DNA from: Micavibrio aeruginosavorus
GTDB taxonomy: Bacteria > Pseudomonadota > Alphaproteobacteria > Micavibrionales > Micavibrionaceae
NCBI GenBank assembly: GCA_016184045.1
Contig: JACPDM010000060.1
Coordinates: 1 to 33,433 of the forward strand
Direction: 5' to 3'
Length of the DNA: 33,433 nucleotides
Of the stretch, positions 17,118 to 26,800 are shown in pieces. The notes beneath the pieces were generated by a model. That model saw nothing but the letters and a program-made list of their open reading frames with translations. It had not been told where the DNA came from and made no database searches. Both the position numbers and the translations under genes were made by a program. The first letter of the stretch is position 1, and each line of letters begins with the position of its first letter.

Positions 17118-18447
17118 TTAAGGTTTTTCCCGTTGTTTTTCAGGGGGTTTACGGGTGATTTCGAACTGGTTCAGGATCTTGAACAGGGCCGCCAGCAGAA
17201 CGAAAACCGCCGCGCCCGCAAGCGGCGAAACCGCCGTGGCGGAGGTCAGCCCGAGCAGCAGGGCAAAGCCTGCAACCAGAAGGCTGAGGCTCGCCAGCGC
17301 CGCATGCATGCGGTTGCTGATCCGGCCATAGCCGAAAAAACTGGCAAGACTGAAACCGGCGATCAGCAGCAGAGCCCCGATCAAAATCCATTCCCGTTCG
17401 CTGAGGGGCAAGGGCATGTCGCTCATGCCAGATCACGCCGTCGACGAAGAAATGATGAATCTGGATCGCCGCAAAAACGACGGCGAGGGTCAGGTTTGCC
17501 GGTGTGTCGAAAATCTTGATGACCGCCACCGGCAACAGGGAAAACAGCGCAATCCCGCCGCAGAGATTCATGACGGACCACAGTGTCGTCGTTCCGGCAA
17601 TGTCCTTGATCCCGATTTTGCCGTCGCCATGCGCTTCCTTGAGTTGCACCGCCCATGAAACATAAAGATATTGCAGGCTGTGGAACGTGGAGACGAAGAT
17701 ATAGAAGGTCACAACGCTGGTCTCGAACCCGATCACGAACCAGAAAAGCTGCGCCAGCGCAGGGATGTAGAGGATCAGCGGCGGCGCTTTTTTATGCGCC
17801 AGCGCCCATTTGAGCGTCAGCGCCAGAAATGTGAGGCCGCCCGCTGCCGTCACCGCGACGCTGGCCCAGAAGGCCCAGTCCGGCATGGTGAAATTGATGA
17901 ACGGAATGCCGAGATAGGTCGACTCCCCGCTGGCGGCGACGGACGGATCGGTGATCAGCCGGGCTTTGACCCCCGCTTGCGAATAGAGTACGAAAAACGT
18001 GCCGAAGACGAAGGCGGACAGGGCCAGCCGTTCCAGCCTGCCGACAAAAAAGCCGCTGCGCCGGGCGTAGAGCATGGTTAGCCCAACGGTCTGGCCGCTG
18101 AAATGATAGGGCGACCAGATCAGGTAAAGCGTGATGAAATAGGACGCGAACAGCCCAGGGGAGAGCAGGGCGGCCCAGACCGCGATCGCGATCAGTATGG
18201 GCCAGACGATCCCCGTCATCGGGAGTTGCCGAACATTGTCGGCGGAGCGGTAGAAGCGGTACAGCGTCGCCGAGAAGTGGGGGTAGTTGAGGGCGTACTG
18301 CAAGAACAGCGCCGCCGGCATGACCGAGGCCAGCGGCAAATCCGGCACGGCGTAATGCATCCAGAAAAAAAGCAGGATGGAAAAACCGCCCATGAACAGG
18401 AAATCGGCTGGAAAATTCAGGAAATAGAGGTTCCGGTTCTCCGGCAT
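17118..18447 (-). pseudogene. Polytopic histidine-rich membrane protein, frameshifted near 17427
   Basis: From ATG 18447 (AAGGGG upstream) the frame encodes about nine membrane segments with conserved-looking histidine blocks: NYPHFSATLYRFY, WSPYHFSGQTVG, FHSLQYLYVSW and IQIHHFFVDGVIW. After VIWH the frame turns to low-quality sequence (HERHALAPQRTG...). The neighbouring frame (17118-17426) immediately carries three more membrane helices (WILIGALLLIAGF; LASLSLLVAGFALLL; LAGAAVFVLLAALF) and a basic tail. One indel near 17426-17430 (2 nt lost or 1 nt gained) joins them into about 443 aa. The histidines resemble metal- or heme-binding membrane enzymes, but I cannot name the family. If two genes are intended, the second has no ribosome binding site and would lie wholly inside the first. 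Confidence 0.6.
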
Positions 18448-18473
18448 CGCCGCCCCTTAAAACGCAGATCACA

Positions 18474-19877
18474 CTATACCAAGAATATACTCGCCAGCCC
18501 CAGAAAGGCAAAAAATCCCACGACATCGGTCACGGTGGTCAGGAAAATGGCCGAGGATACCGCCGGGTCGCTGCCGATTTTATCAAGGATAATCGGAATG
18601 GCCGCGCCGAAAAGCCCCGCGCAGAACAAATTGATGACCATGGCCGCGCCGATGACAAGGCCCAGCGGGACGCTGTGGAACCAGACCCCGGCGATCAAAC
18701 CCATCAGAATCGCGAAACCGATCCCGTTCAGGGTGGCAACCAGCGTTTCCTTGATAATGATCCGCATGGCGTTGGTGTCGGAGATCTCCCGTGTCGCCAG
18801 CGCGCGAACGGCGACGGTCAGGGTCTGTGTCCCGGCGTTTCCGCCCATCGAGGCGACGATCGGCATCAGCACGGCGAGCGCCACGATCTGCTCGATGGTC
18901 GCATCGAACAGGGCCACGACCGCGGATGCCAGAATGGCCGTCCAGAGATTGATAAACAGCCAGCGAAAACGCGACCAGGTGGTGGCGCGAAGGTTCCGGT
19001 AAATGTCGCTGTCGCCCTTGACGCCGCCGAGTTTCAGGATATCGTCCTGCGCTTCCTGGTCGATAACGTCCACGACGTCGTCGATGGTGATGACGCCGAT
19101 CAGCCTGTCCTCTTCATCGACCACCGGCGCGGACATCAGGTTTTCGCGGCGGAAGAGCTGCGCCACTTCTTCCTGATCCATCGTTGCCGGGATCGGGTGG
19201 GTGTCTTCAAGACGCAGGCTTTCAACTTTTTCGGAGCGCCGGGCGCGGACAAGGCGGTTCAGTGGAATTTCTCCGACAATGTGATAGCCGGGGTCGATCA
19301 CAAACAAATCGAAGAAATCATCCGGCAATTCATCGGCGGCGGCGCGCAGGAAGTCGATGGTTTTTCCGACCGTCCAGAATTGCGGAACGGCGACGAATTC
19401 CCGCTGCATCAGGCGGCCTGCGCTGTCCTCCGGGAAGCTCAGGCCCTCCTGCAAGGTCATCCGGGTCTTGGCGGAGAGGTGATGGATGATGTCGTGCTGG
19501 AAGTCCTCGTCCAGATTCTGGATCATGTAGAGCGCATCGTCGGAATCCAGCTCCGAGATGATGGCGGCCACCTGTTGCGGCGGCAGTTCCGGCAGGACGA
19601 TCCGCTGCAGGTCGGAGGAGAGTTCGGAAAAGACGTACGGGTCCATCTTTTCGCTGAATTCCTTCAGCAGCAATTGCCGGTCGGAATCGCTGATTTTTGA
19701 AATCAGTTCGGCGGTGTCCGCGTCGCTGAGGTCTTTAAGCTCCGCAAGGACTTTTTCGCGGTCGTCGCCGTTCAGGGCCTCGACGACCCCATTGATGAAA
19801 CGATCGCTCAGGCCGAAGACGATCTCGTCTTCTTCGGCTTCAGGCTTTTCGTCTGCCCGGTTTTCTGCTTCGACCAT
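18474..19877 (-). CDS. mgtE: Magnesium transporter MgtE
   Basis: MgtE is a homodimeric inner-membrane Mg2+ channel gated by cytoplasmic Mg2+. I start it at ATG 19877 (MVEAENRADEK, GGAG upstream), giving 467 aa, a typical length; the track's extra 32 residues overlap the maeB end. In order: an N domain of acidic helical repeats (LSDADTAELISKI... LPPQQVAAIISELDSDDALYMI), two CBS domains (about 170-295, ending LIGVITIDDVVDVID), the plug helix, then five membrane segments. MPIVASMGGNAGTQ is the family signature and TVTDVVGFFAF holds the pore aspartate. It lies 19 nt downstream of maeB and 26 nt upstream of the membrane protein. Confidence 0.93.
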   Translation of the reverse strand: MVEAENRADEKPEAEEDEIVFGLSDRFINGVVEALNGDDREKVLAELKDLSDADTAELISKISDSDRQLLLKEFSEKMDPYVFSELSSDLQRIVLPELPPQQVAAIISELDSDDALYMIQNLDEDFQHDIIHHLSAKTRMTLQEGLSFPEDSAGRLMQREFVAVPQFWTVGKTIDFLRAAADELPDDFFDLFVIDPGYHIVGEIPLNRLVRARRSEKVESLRLEDTHPIPATMDQEEVAQLFRRENLMSAPVVDEEDRLIGVITIDDVVDVIDQEAQDDILKLGGVKGDSDIYRNLRATTWSRFRWLFINLWTAILASAVVALFDATIEQIVALAVLMPIVASMGGNAGTQTLTVAVRALATREISDTNAMRIIIKETLVATLNGIGFAILMGLIAGVWFHSVPLGLVIGAAMVINLFCAGLFGAAIPIILDKIGSDPAVSSAIFLTTVTDVVGFFAFLGLASIFLV

Positions 19878-19896
19878 CGCGCTTTTCTCCGGAAGG

Positions 19897-22212
19897 TCAG
19901 AAGGCGAGGGCGCGCTGGTGCAGATGCCCCGATTGCATATCCGCCGCGAAAGACTGCGCATCGACGCAGGCAAAGGCGGTCATGTTCAAAATCCCCCGCG
20001 CCGTCGCCGAGGGCGTAAGGATATGCGCCGGCATTGCCGCACCCAGAAGAATCGGCCCGATGCCGATACCGTCGCCCAGAATCTTCATCATGTTGAAGGC
20101 GATATTCGCCGCATCGACATTGGGCATGATCAGCAGATTGGCCGCGCCTTCAAGGGTAGAGTTCGGCATGCTGTTCCTGCGGATCGTTTCGGAAAGGGCG
20201 TCGTCGGCATGCATTTCCCCGTCGATCTCCAGCCCCGGCGCGCGGCGGCGAATTTCGGCAAGCGCCGCCCGCATGCGGCAGGCGCTTTCGTCGTCATGCG
20301 TCCCGAAATTGGAATGGGAGAGGAGGGCGACTTTCGGCTTGATGCCGAAACGCGCCACTTCATGCGCGGCGAGAAGGGCCACTTCGCAAATCTGCGCGGC
20401 GCTCGGAGTCGGGTTGATCTGCGTGTCGCAGATAAAGAACGCTCCCTTGGACAGGATCATCACGTTCATCGCCGCGGGCGTATCCACGCCCGGAGTCATG
20501 CCGATGACATCGACCACGTCTTTCAGGTGTTTTTTGTACTGGCCGACCGTGCCGCAAATCATCGCGTCGGCATCGCCCTTTCGCACCATCAGCGATCCGA
20601 TCACGGTAAAGTCCGTGCGCAGGGTGGTTCTGGCCACCGCCGGGTTGACGCCCCGGCGCTCCATGATCTCGTGGTAGGAGGTCCAGTATTCGCGGTACCG
20701 GTGATCGTATTCGGGATCGACCAGCTCGAAATCCTTGCCGACTTTCATCCGCAGGCCAAGGCGTTTGATCCGCGTTTCGATGACTTCTTTCCGGCCGATC
20801 AGGATCGGCTTGGCGATGCCGTCGTCAAGGACGGTCTGCACGGCCTGCAGGACGCGGTCTTCCTCGCCCTCGCAATAGACGACGCGCTTGGGGTCCTGCT
20901 TGGCGCGGGCGAAGATCGGGCGCATCACCATGCTGGTGCGGTAGGTGTAGCTTTGCAGTTTCTGGCGATACGCTTCCCAGTCGGCGATCGGGCGGGCGGC
21001 GACGCCGGTTTCCATCGCCGTGCGGGCGACCGCCATGGGCAGCTCGACGATCAGGCGCGGATCGAAGGGTTTGGGGATCAGGTAGTCGGGGCCGAATTCC
21101 AGCTTTTCCTCGCTATAGACCGAGGCGACTTCCGGGCTGACCTCGCGCCGCGCAAGACTTGCGATGGCGTTGGCGCAGGCCATTTTCATTTCTTCGTTGA
21201 TGGCGGTCGCGCCGACATCCAGCGCGCCGCGGAACAGGAAGGGGAAGCACAGGACGTTGTTGACCTGATTGGTATAGTCGGATCGGCCCGTGCAGATAAT
21301 GGCGTCGGGTTTCGCGGCCTTGGCTTCTTCCGGCATGATTTCCGGCACCGGGTTCGCCAGCGCCATGATCAGCGGCGCCTTGCCCATTTTCTTGACCATC
21401 TCGCCGTTCAATGCCTTGGCAGCGGACAGGCCGAGGAAAATATCCGCGCCTTCCAGCGCCTCGGCCAGGGTTCGGGCGTTGGTTTCGACGGCGTATTGCT
21501 CCTTGTAAGGGTCCATCTGTTCCTTGCGGCCTTTGTAGATGACGCCTTTGCGATCGCAGACGATGATATTTTTTTTCGGCAGTCCCGCCTGCACCAGAAG
21601 GTTGAGGCAGGCGAGCGCCGCTGCGCCCGCGCCGTTGGCGACCAGTTTGATATCTTCAAACGTGCGGCCCTTGAGGTGCAGCCAGTTGGTGATGGCGGCG
21701 GTGGTGATGATGGCGGTTCCGTGCTGGTCGTCGTGGAACACCGGGATCTTCATGCGCTTGCGCAGTTCGGTTTCGACCTCGAAGCATTCCGGGGCCTTGA
21801 TGTCCTCGAGATTGATGCCGCCGAAGCTGGGCTCCAGCGCGGCGATGATCTCGATCAGTTTTTTCGGGTCTTTCTCGTCGATCTCAATATCGATGGAATC
21901 GATATTGGCGAATTTCTTGAACAGGACGGATTTCCCCTCCATCACCGGCTTGGATGCCAGCGCGCCGATATCGCCAAGGCCAAGGACGGCCGTGCCGTTG
22001 GAGATCACCGCGACCAGATTGCCGCGGGAGGTGTAGTCGAGCGCCTTGAGCGGGTCGGCGGCGATTTCCTCGCACGGGGCGGCGACGCCGGGGGAATAGG
22101 CGAGGGACAGGTCGCGCTGCGTGGCCATGGCCTTGGTCGGGACAATCGCGATTTTCCCCGGCGTCGGCAGGCGGTGATATTCAAGGGCGGCGTCGCGCAG
22201 GGTATCTTTCAT
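19897..22212 (-). CDS. maeB: NADP-dependent malic enzyme with phosphotransacetylase-like C-terminal domain
   Basis: MaeB decarboxylates malate to pyruvate, making NADPH. I start it at ATG 22212 ([20 protein letters not shown]), giving 771 aa, matching the roughly 760-aa two-domain family. The malic-enzyme half has the catalytic region [12 protein letters not shown] and [13 protein letters not shown]-type motif (here [13 protein letters not shown]), the metal site [10 protein letters not shown] and the Rossmann segment [11 protein letters not shown]. From about residue 430 a PTA/PTB-like domain follows ([19 protein letters not shown]... [16 protein letters not shown]); in related enzymes it is regulatory, sensing acetyl-CoA. 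It heads maeB-mgtE-membrane protein. The 890-aa plus-strand ORF is a shadow. Confidence 0.94.
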   Translation of the reverse strand: MKDTLRDAALEYHRLPTPGKIAIVPTKAMATQRDLSLAYSPGVAAPCEEIAADPLKALDYTSRGNLVAVISNGTAVLGLGDIGALASKPVMEGKSVLFKKFANIDSIDIEIDEKDPKKLIEIIAALEPSFGGINLEDIKAPECFEVETELRKRMKIPVFHDDQHGTAIITTAAITNWLHLKGRTFEDIKLVANGAGAAALACLNLLVQAGLPKKNIIVCDRKGVIYKGRKEQMDPYKEQYAVETNARTLAEALEGADIFLGLSAAKALNGEMVKKMGKAPLIMALANPVPEIMPEEAKAAKPDAIICTGRSDYTNQVNNVLCFPFLFRGALDVGATAINEEMKMACANAIASLARREVSPEVASVYSEEKLEFGPDYLIPKPFDPRLIVELPMAVARTAMETGVAARPIADWEAYRQKLQSYTYRTSMVMRPIFARAKQDPKRVVYCEGEEDRVLQAVQTVLDDGIAKPILIGRKEVIETRIKRLGLRMKVGKDFELVDPEYDHRYREYWTSYHEIMERRGVNPAVARTTLRTDFTVIGSLMVRKGDADAMICGTVGQYKKHLKDVVDVIGMTPGVDTPAAMNVMILSKGAFFICDTQINPTPSAAQICEVALLAAHEVARFGIKPKVALLSHSNFGTHDDESACRMRAALAEIRRRAPGLEIDGEMHADDALSETIRRNSMPNSTLEGAANLLIMPNVDAANIAFNMMKILGDGIGIGPILLGAAMPAHILTPSATARGILNMTAFACVDAQSFAADMQSGHLHQRALAF

Positions 22213-22321
22213 GGGTATCTCTTGACATAATGTTTGGGCCGCAGCCACAGGGGAAAGGCCCCCCTAAATGACCAGAGATTCTGGGCATTTTCAAGGCCGG
22301 GGTGTTGTGCAGGACGGCGGG

Positions 22322-22559
22322 TCAGAGGCGCTTTTTTGTAAAGGCTCTGCCTGATGCTGTTTTCAAGTAGGATTCAAACTGGATCGCCTGATTTTCATCA
22401 AAACGCGATATGGGTTTTCAGTGCCCAGGGTGTGAATTTCGATGTATGCGGCACTTTACCGGAATTATGATCTTTCAGGCGCTGCTTCAGGTCGCTTGTG
22501 CAGCCGGTGTAAAAACACTCGGGGTCAGATTGGCTGCGGAGAATATAGACATATTTCAT
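22322..22559 (-). pseudogene. GIY-YIG nuclease-superfamily protein (UPF0213-like), frameshifted
   Basis: From ATG 22559 the sequence reads MKYVYILRSQSDPECFYTG (the GIY-YIG core, here YVYI...YTG), then CTSDLKQRLKDHNSGKVPHTS and PWALKTHIAF, where a TGA (22398-22400) stops the frame at 53 aa. One frame over, at once, comes DENQAIQFESYLKTASGRAF and a TKKRL end at 22322, the standard C-terminus. Family members read AFxDxxxAxxFExYLK, so 2 nt are probably missing (or 1 nt is extra) after the TTTT. Repaired length is 79 aa, a usual size for this small family of uncertain function. Too short and broken for the ORF track. Confidence 0.75.
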
Positions 22560-22584
22560 GTTATAAACTTTTCAGGCCCGCTTT

Positions 22585-22600
22585 CGCTGACGCTTCAGCG
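22585..22600. repeat. Small hairpin between tRNA-Leu and the GIY-YIG gene
   Basis: CGCTGA-CGCT-TCAGCG is a perfect 6-bp stem with a 4-nt loop, downstream of the minus-strand tRNA. It could help terminate the tRNA transcript, but there is no clear T-run, so the role is uncertain. Confidence 0.3.
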
Positions 22601-22696
22601 CGGCAGCCTTCGCCCCAACAAGACCCATCCATTCAGATTGCTATGACGTCTAGACCTTGGCTGGCATGCCGAGCCGTAGCCCGGCAGGGCGAAGGC

Positions 22697-22783
22697 TGGT
22701 GCGGTCGAGAAGACTCGAACTTCCACGGGGGTTAGCCCACAGCGACCTCAACGCTGCGCGTCTACCAATTCCGCCACGACCGC
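22697..22783 (-). tRNA. tRNA-Leu (anticodon GAG), CCA encoded
   Basis: The minus strand starts GCGGTCGTGGCGGAATTGG and folds as a class II tRNA. The acceptor stem GCGGTCG pairs with CGACCGC, the D-arm contains GGTAGACGC, and the anticodon stem CAGCG/CGCTG encloses loop TTGAGGT with anticodon GAG. A long variable arm (GTGGGCTAACCCCCG) follows, then the T-loop GTTCGAGTC. The CCA tail is encoded (22697-22699). The body is 83 nt plus discriminator A and CCA. The ORF 22442-22735, translating GWCGREDSNFHGG, is an artefact of this tRNA. Confidence 0.95.
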
Positions 22784-22908
22784 ATTCCAGAAGGGGCTGA
22801 GGATTTTAGCCGCCATGTCAGTAGCAAATACGAAGGCGGGCTGCAAGCCCTTTAAACGGGGCAGCGAAGGGGATTGTCTCAGAGCCGTTATCCGGCTAGG
22901 TTAACCCT

Positions 22909-23550
22909 ATGGAAATTATCACATCCAAAGCCTTTGTTTCCTACCCCGAAGCCGTCCAGAAAATGGAGGCGCGGGTTGCCGCCATTCATGACGGGACGGC
23001 GGCGGAGGCGATCTGGCTTCTGGAGCATCCGCCGCTTTATACCGGGGGTACGAGCGCCGATCCTGCCGATTTGCGCGATCCCCAATTCCCGGTTTACGAC
23101 ACCGGACGGGGTGGGGAATACACCTATCATGGCCCGGGGCAGCGCGTGGCCTATGTCATGTTAAATCTTAAAGCACGCCAGCAAGTCCCTGATATTAAAA
23201 AATATGTCTGGCAGCTCGAGGAGTGGGTGATCCTCTCCCTGGCGCAGCTTGGCGTCACGGGGGAGCGCAGGCCGGGCCGCGTCGGTATCTGGGTGGTCAC
23301 GCCGGAGGGCGAGAAGAAAATCGCCGCCATCGGCGTGCGCATCCGGCACTGGGTGACGTTTCACGGTATCGCGGTCAACGTCAATCCCGACCTCTCCCAT
23401 TTTGGCGGGATCGTCCCTTGCGGCATTTCCGAATACGGGGTGACGTCGCTTTCGGATCTCGGCATTGAGGCCGGGATGGAGGCGCTCGACCGGGCGCTGC
23501 TGGAAAACTGGGCTCAGGTTTTCGGCGACAATCCGGCCGTCGCGGCGTAG
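22909..23550 (+). CDS. lipB: Octanoyltransferase (lipoyl(octanoyl) transferase)
   Basis: LipB transfers octanoate from acyl carrier protein to the lipoyl domains of 2-oxoacid dehydrogenases and glycine cleavage H protein, before LipA adds sulphur. The 213-aa product has [12 protein letters not shown] (68-79), the catalytic Lys137 ([11 protein letters not shown]) and Cys171 ([14 protein letters not shown]), matching E. coli Lys135/Cys169. [11 protein letters not shown] is the N-terminal signature. The start is ATG 22909 with a weak ribosome binding site. Its last 37 nt overlap the convergent amidohydrolase gene. Confidence 0.95.
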   Translation: MEIITSKAFVSYPEAVQKMEARVAAIHDGTAAEAIWLLEHPPLYTGGTSADPADLRDPQFPVYDTGRGGEYTYHGPGQRVAYVMLNLKARQQVPDIKKYVWQLEEWVILSLAQLGVTGERRPGRVGIWVVTPEGEKKIAAIGVRIRHWVTFHGIAVNVNPDLSHFGGIVPCGISEYGVTSLSDLGIEAGMEALDRALLENWAQVFGDNPAVAA

Positions 23551-24377
23551 CGGTCAAGGGTTTTTGCCAGACGGGTCAAATCGTCCCTGACCCGCTGCCC
23601 TTTGACGGGATCGAAGGCGAGGCTTTCCTGATCCATGTACAGATTGCGGGCGATTTCGATCTGAAGGCTGTGGCCGCCTTGCGCCGGGCAGCCAGTGGTC
23701 TGGATGATCGACCCGCCGGAAAAATAAACCCCATTGGAACCAACGCTGTATCCAGCAGCTTTAAAGAAATCTCTGACCGTGGATGTCAGCTGCGGCGCGC
23801 AGGTCGTGTCATCCATATTGCCCAGAATAATGTCGTCGATCGTGCTTCCCGCGGGGCGGTTGAAGGAATGCATGTCGAGGTGAATCCGGAATCCGTGCGC
23901 CGCCTGCGCCCGGTTCAGCAGCGTGCCGAGGGCGGCGAAATAGGGGCGGTGGTAGTCGCGAATCCGGCGCTCGGCTTCCGCCGTGGTCAGGCGGGCGCTC
24001 TCATTATAGATGGCGGCGATGCGCCGGGATCGCGGCCCGGCGAAGGCCGGAAACAGGCTCAAATTCTGCTGGACATGGAAGGTCCGGCGTGGCGGATGCG
24101 GCCAGCCGCCCTTGATCATGCCGGGGTCGATTTCATCATCGAAACGGTTGAGGTCGATGCAGGTGCGGTGGATCAGTGCCTCAAGCACCGGAACCCCGGC
24201 GGAGGGCACATCCTCCAGAAGTTTTTCGACATGCGGGTCGTGCAGGAACATCAAATCCTGCCGCGCGCAGGCAAAACGGAAATGATCGGGCAGAACCACG
24301 CCGCTATGCGGGGTGTCGAAAACAACCGCGGATACGCCCGCGCCTGCCGGGTCGTGCACGATATAGGGAGTGGCCAT
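23514..24377 (-). CDS. N-formylglutamate amidohydrolase family protein (copy 1)
   Basis: This 287-aa protein belongs to the N-formylglutamate amidohydrolase (HutG-like) family, which hydrolyses N-formyl-L-glutamate or related N-acyl amino acids. Visible blocks are [16 protein letters not shown] (a conserved metal-site His), [40 protein letters not shown] (metal-site His) and [16 protein letters not shown] (conserved Glu). No other histidine-degradation gene is nearby, so the substrate is open. It starts 11 nt after the stop of the second copy and overlaps lipB by 37 nt convergently. Confidence 0.85.
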   Translation of the reverse strand: MATPYIVHDPAGAGVSAVVFDTPHSGVVLPDHFRFACARQDLMFLHDPHVEKLLEDVPSAGVPVLEALIHRTCIDLNRFDDEIDPGMIKGGWPHPPRRTFHVQQNLSLFPAFAGPRSRRIAAIYNESARLTTAEAERRIRDYHRPYFAALGTLLNRAQAAHGFRIHLDMHSFNRPAGSTIDDIILGNMDDTTCAPQLTSTVRDFFKAAGYSVGSNGVYFSGGSIIQTTGCPAQGGHSLQIEIARNLYMDQESLAFDPVKGQRVRDDLTRLAKTLDRYAATAGLSPKT

Positions 24378-24388
24378 AGGGCCTTATA

Positions 24389-25285
24389 CTAATCGGCGGC
24401 CAGATTGACAAGGCTGGCGGCGGCGTAGGCGGAAATCGCCTGAATCAACTTCTCAATATCGCCCTTCAATGCATTGTAATTTTTGTTTTTTTCGTATTTC
24501 TTTTCATCCCAGTAGAGCGCCTTGTTGATTTCAAGCTGGAGCGAATGGCGGCCCGCCGCCGGGGCAGAAAAACGGCGCACGATCTCGACGCCTTTATAGG
24601 GGTTATTGATTGCCACGCGGTAGCCCATCGACCGCAGGGCATCGCGCAGGAAATGGGTGAAGGCAAGATCGCAGCTTGTCCCGTCGCGGTCGCCCAGCAC
24701 GAAATCCGGCTGCAAATGGTGCAGGTTATGCGGCCCGGTGGTCAGGCCGCTGGCCGAGGGCATGGAATGACAATTGATATGCCAGACCGCGCCATAGCGG
24801 TAATGCACATCATCAAGAATATCCTTTAACCTGTTGTGATATGGGTGATAATAGCGATCAAGCCGCGCCTGCACCTCGGCGATTTGAAGGCGGCGGTCAT
24901 AGACCGGCATCCCGGGCCGGACGAGGCGGCGGATCAGCCCGATCCCGGCATGGGAGCGCGCGGACGGCATCAGCGGCCCCGGCCAGCGTTCCGCCAGAAG
25001 GTCGGTATCAATGTCATAAGAAGCCCGGTTCACATCGATATAGGTGCGCGGGAACAGGGCGCAGAGCAACGTCGCCCCATGCTCCGGCGCAGCCATGAAC
25101 AGGGTATCGACATGGTTGTCCTCCGCCCGCTCCAGCGCCTCGAAGGGGCAGGCATGGCCGAAATCCGCCGGGTAGTCGCGCCCGCTATGCGGGGAGTCGA
25201 AGACCAGTGGCGCTTCCGCGGCGATCGGCCGGAAAACCTGATAAATGCCGGGCAGGCTGTGGTTATGACTTCCCTTTTGATCCAT
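24389..25285 (-). CDS. N-formylglutamate amidohydrolase family protein (copy 2)
   Basis: This 298-aa paralogue sits directly upstream of copy 1. It has the same blocks: LVFDSPHSGRDYPADF, FPRTYIDVNRASYDID, YYHPYHNRLKDIL, WHINCHSMPS and GRHSLQLEINKALYWDEKK. Outside these motifs the two copies differ widely, so the duplication is old or they were recruited separately, suggesting different substrates. The C-terminal part contains a lysine/asparagine-rich stretch (KKYEKNKNYNALKGD). The pair is probably one transcript. Upstream (25286-25464) lie palindromic repeats and the divergent serS. Confidence 0.85.
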   Translation of the reverse strand: MDQKGSHNHSLPGIYQVFRPIAAEAPLVFDSPHSGRDYPADFGHACPFEALERAEDNHVDTLFMAAPEHGATLLCALFPRTYIDVNRASYDIDTDLLAERWPGPLMPSARSHAGIGLIRRLVRPGMPVYDRRLQIAEVQARLDRYYHPYHNRLKDILDDVHYRYGAVWHINCHSMPSASGLTTGPHNLHHLQPDFVLGDRDGTSCDLAFTHFLRDALRSMGYRVAINNPYKGVEIVRRFSAPAAGRHSLQLEINKALYWDEKKYEKNKNYNALKGDIEKLIQAISAYAAASLVNLAAD

Positions 25286-25345
25286 ATCCAGTATCTTACA
25301 ACAATTCGCCTTCGGGCAGGTTAACTTTACGCTCCTTAAAAGAGC

Positions 25346-25433
25346 CGTCCTTCCGGCGAAAGCCGGAATCCAGAGATTTCGGTTTCCGGTTCGGCGGTTA
25401 TTTCACTGGATCCCGGCCTTCGCCGGGATGACG
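25346..25433. repeat. Pair of inverted palindromic repeat units
   Basis: Unit 1 (25346-25373) contains TTCCGGCGAAAGCCGGAATCCAG. Unit 2 (25405-25433) contains CTGGATCCCGGCCTTCGCCGGGATGACG. Each folds on itself, and the units are inverted copies that can pair with each other across a 31-nt spacer. They match the dxs-internal copy at 6684 in pattern and resemble the REP-like intergenic elements common in Proteobacteria. Confidence 0.7.
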
Positions 25434-25464
25434 GAGTGAGGGGCCGGGATATTGAGAGAAAAAC

Positions 25465-26775
25465 ATGCACGACATCAACGCCATCCGCAAAGACCCCGCC
25501 GCCTTTGACAAGAACTGGGCCCGCCGGGGGCTGGCCGCGCAGACGCCCGCGATCCTGAAACTGGACGAGGAGCGCCGCGCCGCGCAGACGGAAATGCAAA
25601 CCCTGCTCCAGCGCCGGAACGAAGCCTCGAAGGAAATCGGCGCGCTCAAGGCCAAGGGCGGCGACGCCGCCGCGCTGATGGCCGAAGTCGCGGGCCTCAA
25701 AGACCGCACGGCGGAGCTGGAGCAAAAAGAGGCCGCCCTGTCGGAATCCCTCAACGCGCTGCTTTCCGCCCTGCCGAACATGCTGGACGACGCCACGCCG
25801 GACGGCAAGGACGAGCATGACAACAAGGAAGTCCGCAAAATCGGCACACCCAAAAATCCGGCCACCCCGACGCCCGACCATGTCGCCATCGGCGAGGGGC
25901 TTGGCATGATGGATTTCGACACGGCGGCCAAAATGTCGGGCAGCCGCTTTGTCCTGATGCATTCTGGCCTTGCCCGGATGGAGCGGGCGCTGGCGCAGTT
26001 CATGCTCGACCTGCACACGACCGAGCACGGCTATACCGAGGTTTCCCCGCCGCTGATGGTGCGGGACCAAACCATGTACGGCACGGGGCAGTTGCCCAAA
26101 TTCGCCGAAGACCAGTTTAAAACCACGCGCGGCGACTGGCTGATCCCCACCGCCGAGGTGCCGCTGACCAATATCGTCGCCGACATGATTATCGAGGATC
26201 ATGCCTTCCCGCGCCGCTATACCGCCTTTACGCCGTGTTTCCGCCAGGAAGCCGGGGCGGCGGGCAAGGACACGCGCGGCATGATCCGCCAGCACCAGTT
26301 CTATAAAGTCGAGATGGTCAGCATCACCACGCCCGAACAAAGCGAGGAAGAGCACCAGCGCATGACCGCCTGCGCCGAAAACGTGCTGAAAAAACTCGGC
26401 CTGTCCTTCCGCACCATGGCGCTGTGCAGCGGGGATATCGGCTTTGGCTCGCGCAAGACCTATGACCTTGAGGTCTGGCTGCCGGGGCAGCAGAAATACC
26501 GCGAAATCTCGAGCTGTTCCAATTGCGGCGACTTTCAGGCCCGCCGCATGAAGGCGCGGTTCCGCGCGCCGGGCGAAAAGGACACGCGCTTTGTCCATAC
26601 GCTCAACGGCTCCGGCGTCGCGGTGGGGCGCGCCCTGATCGCGGTCCTTGAAAACTATTACGACCCCGCCGATGGCGGCGTGTTCGTGCCGGACGTTCTG
26701 CTGCCCTATATGGGCGGGATGAAAAAAATCCTGCCGCTTAAAGGCGGGGCGGAGCGCCTGACTGCCGCCGGGTAG
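25465..26775 (+). CDS. serS: Serine--tRNA ligase
   Basis: SerRS charges tRNA-Ser (and tRNA-Sec where present) with serine. The 436-aa product has the N-terminal coiled-coil tRNA-binding arm (about 30-105, [20 protein letters not shown] to [17 protein letters not shown]), then the class II catalytic core: motif 1 near [16 protein letters not shown], motif 2 [14 protein letters not shown] and motif 3 [28 protein letters not shown] is a family signature. The start is ATG 25465, preceded by GAGAG. A 38-bp palindrome carrying parS follows 25 nt after the stop. The antisense 420-aa ORF is a shadow. Confidence 0.96.
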   Translation: MHDINAIRKDPAAFDKNWARRGLAAQTPAILKLDEERRAAQTEMQTLLQRRNEASKEIGALKAKGGDAAALMAEVAGLKDRTAELEQKEAALSESLNALLSALPNMLDDATPDGKDEHDNKEVRKIGTPKNPATPTPDHVAIGEGLGMMDFDTAAKMSGSRFVLMHSGLARMERALAQFMLDLHTTEHGYTEVSPPLMVRDQTMYGTGQLPKFAEDQFKTTRGDWLIPTAEVPLTNIVADMIIEDHAFPRRYTAFTPCFRQEAGAAGKDTRGMIRQHQFYKVEMVSITTPEQSEEEHQRMTACAENVLKKLGLSFRTMALCSGDIGFGSRKTYDLEVWLPGQQKYREISSCSNCGDFQARRMKARFRAPGEKDTRFVHTLNGSGVAVGRALIAVLENYYDPADGGVFVPDVLLPYMGGMKKILPLKGGAERLTAAG

Positions 26776-26800
26776 GGCAGGGAAAACCGCGCCGGAATAA

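Noticed and set aside
17420-17435. Programmed ribosomal frameshift in the membrane protein
   Set aside because: No slippery heptamer or obvious downstream stem; a plain indel explains the data.
19558-22230. 890-aa plus-strand ORF opposite maeB and mgtE
   Set aside because: Spans two genuine antisense genes and their gap; composition typical of a high-GC shadow.
22442-22735. 97-aa ORF ending GWCGREDSNFHGG
   Set aside because: Translation of the antisense of tRNA-Leu, a well-known false gene pattern.
25336-26598. 420-aa minus-strand ORF opposite serS
   Set aside because: Shadow of serS; begins and ends at no regulatory signal and runs into the palindromic repeat.
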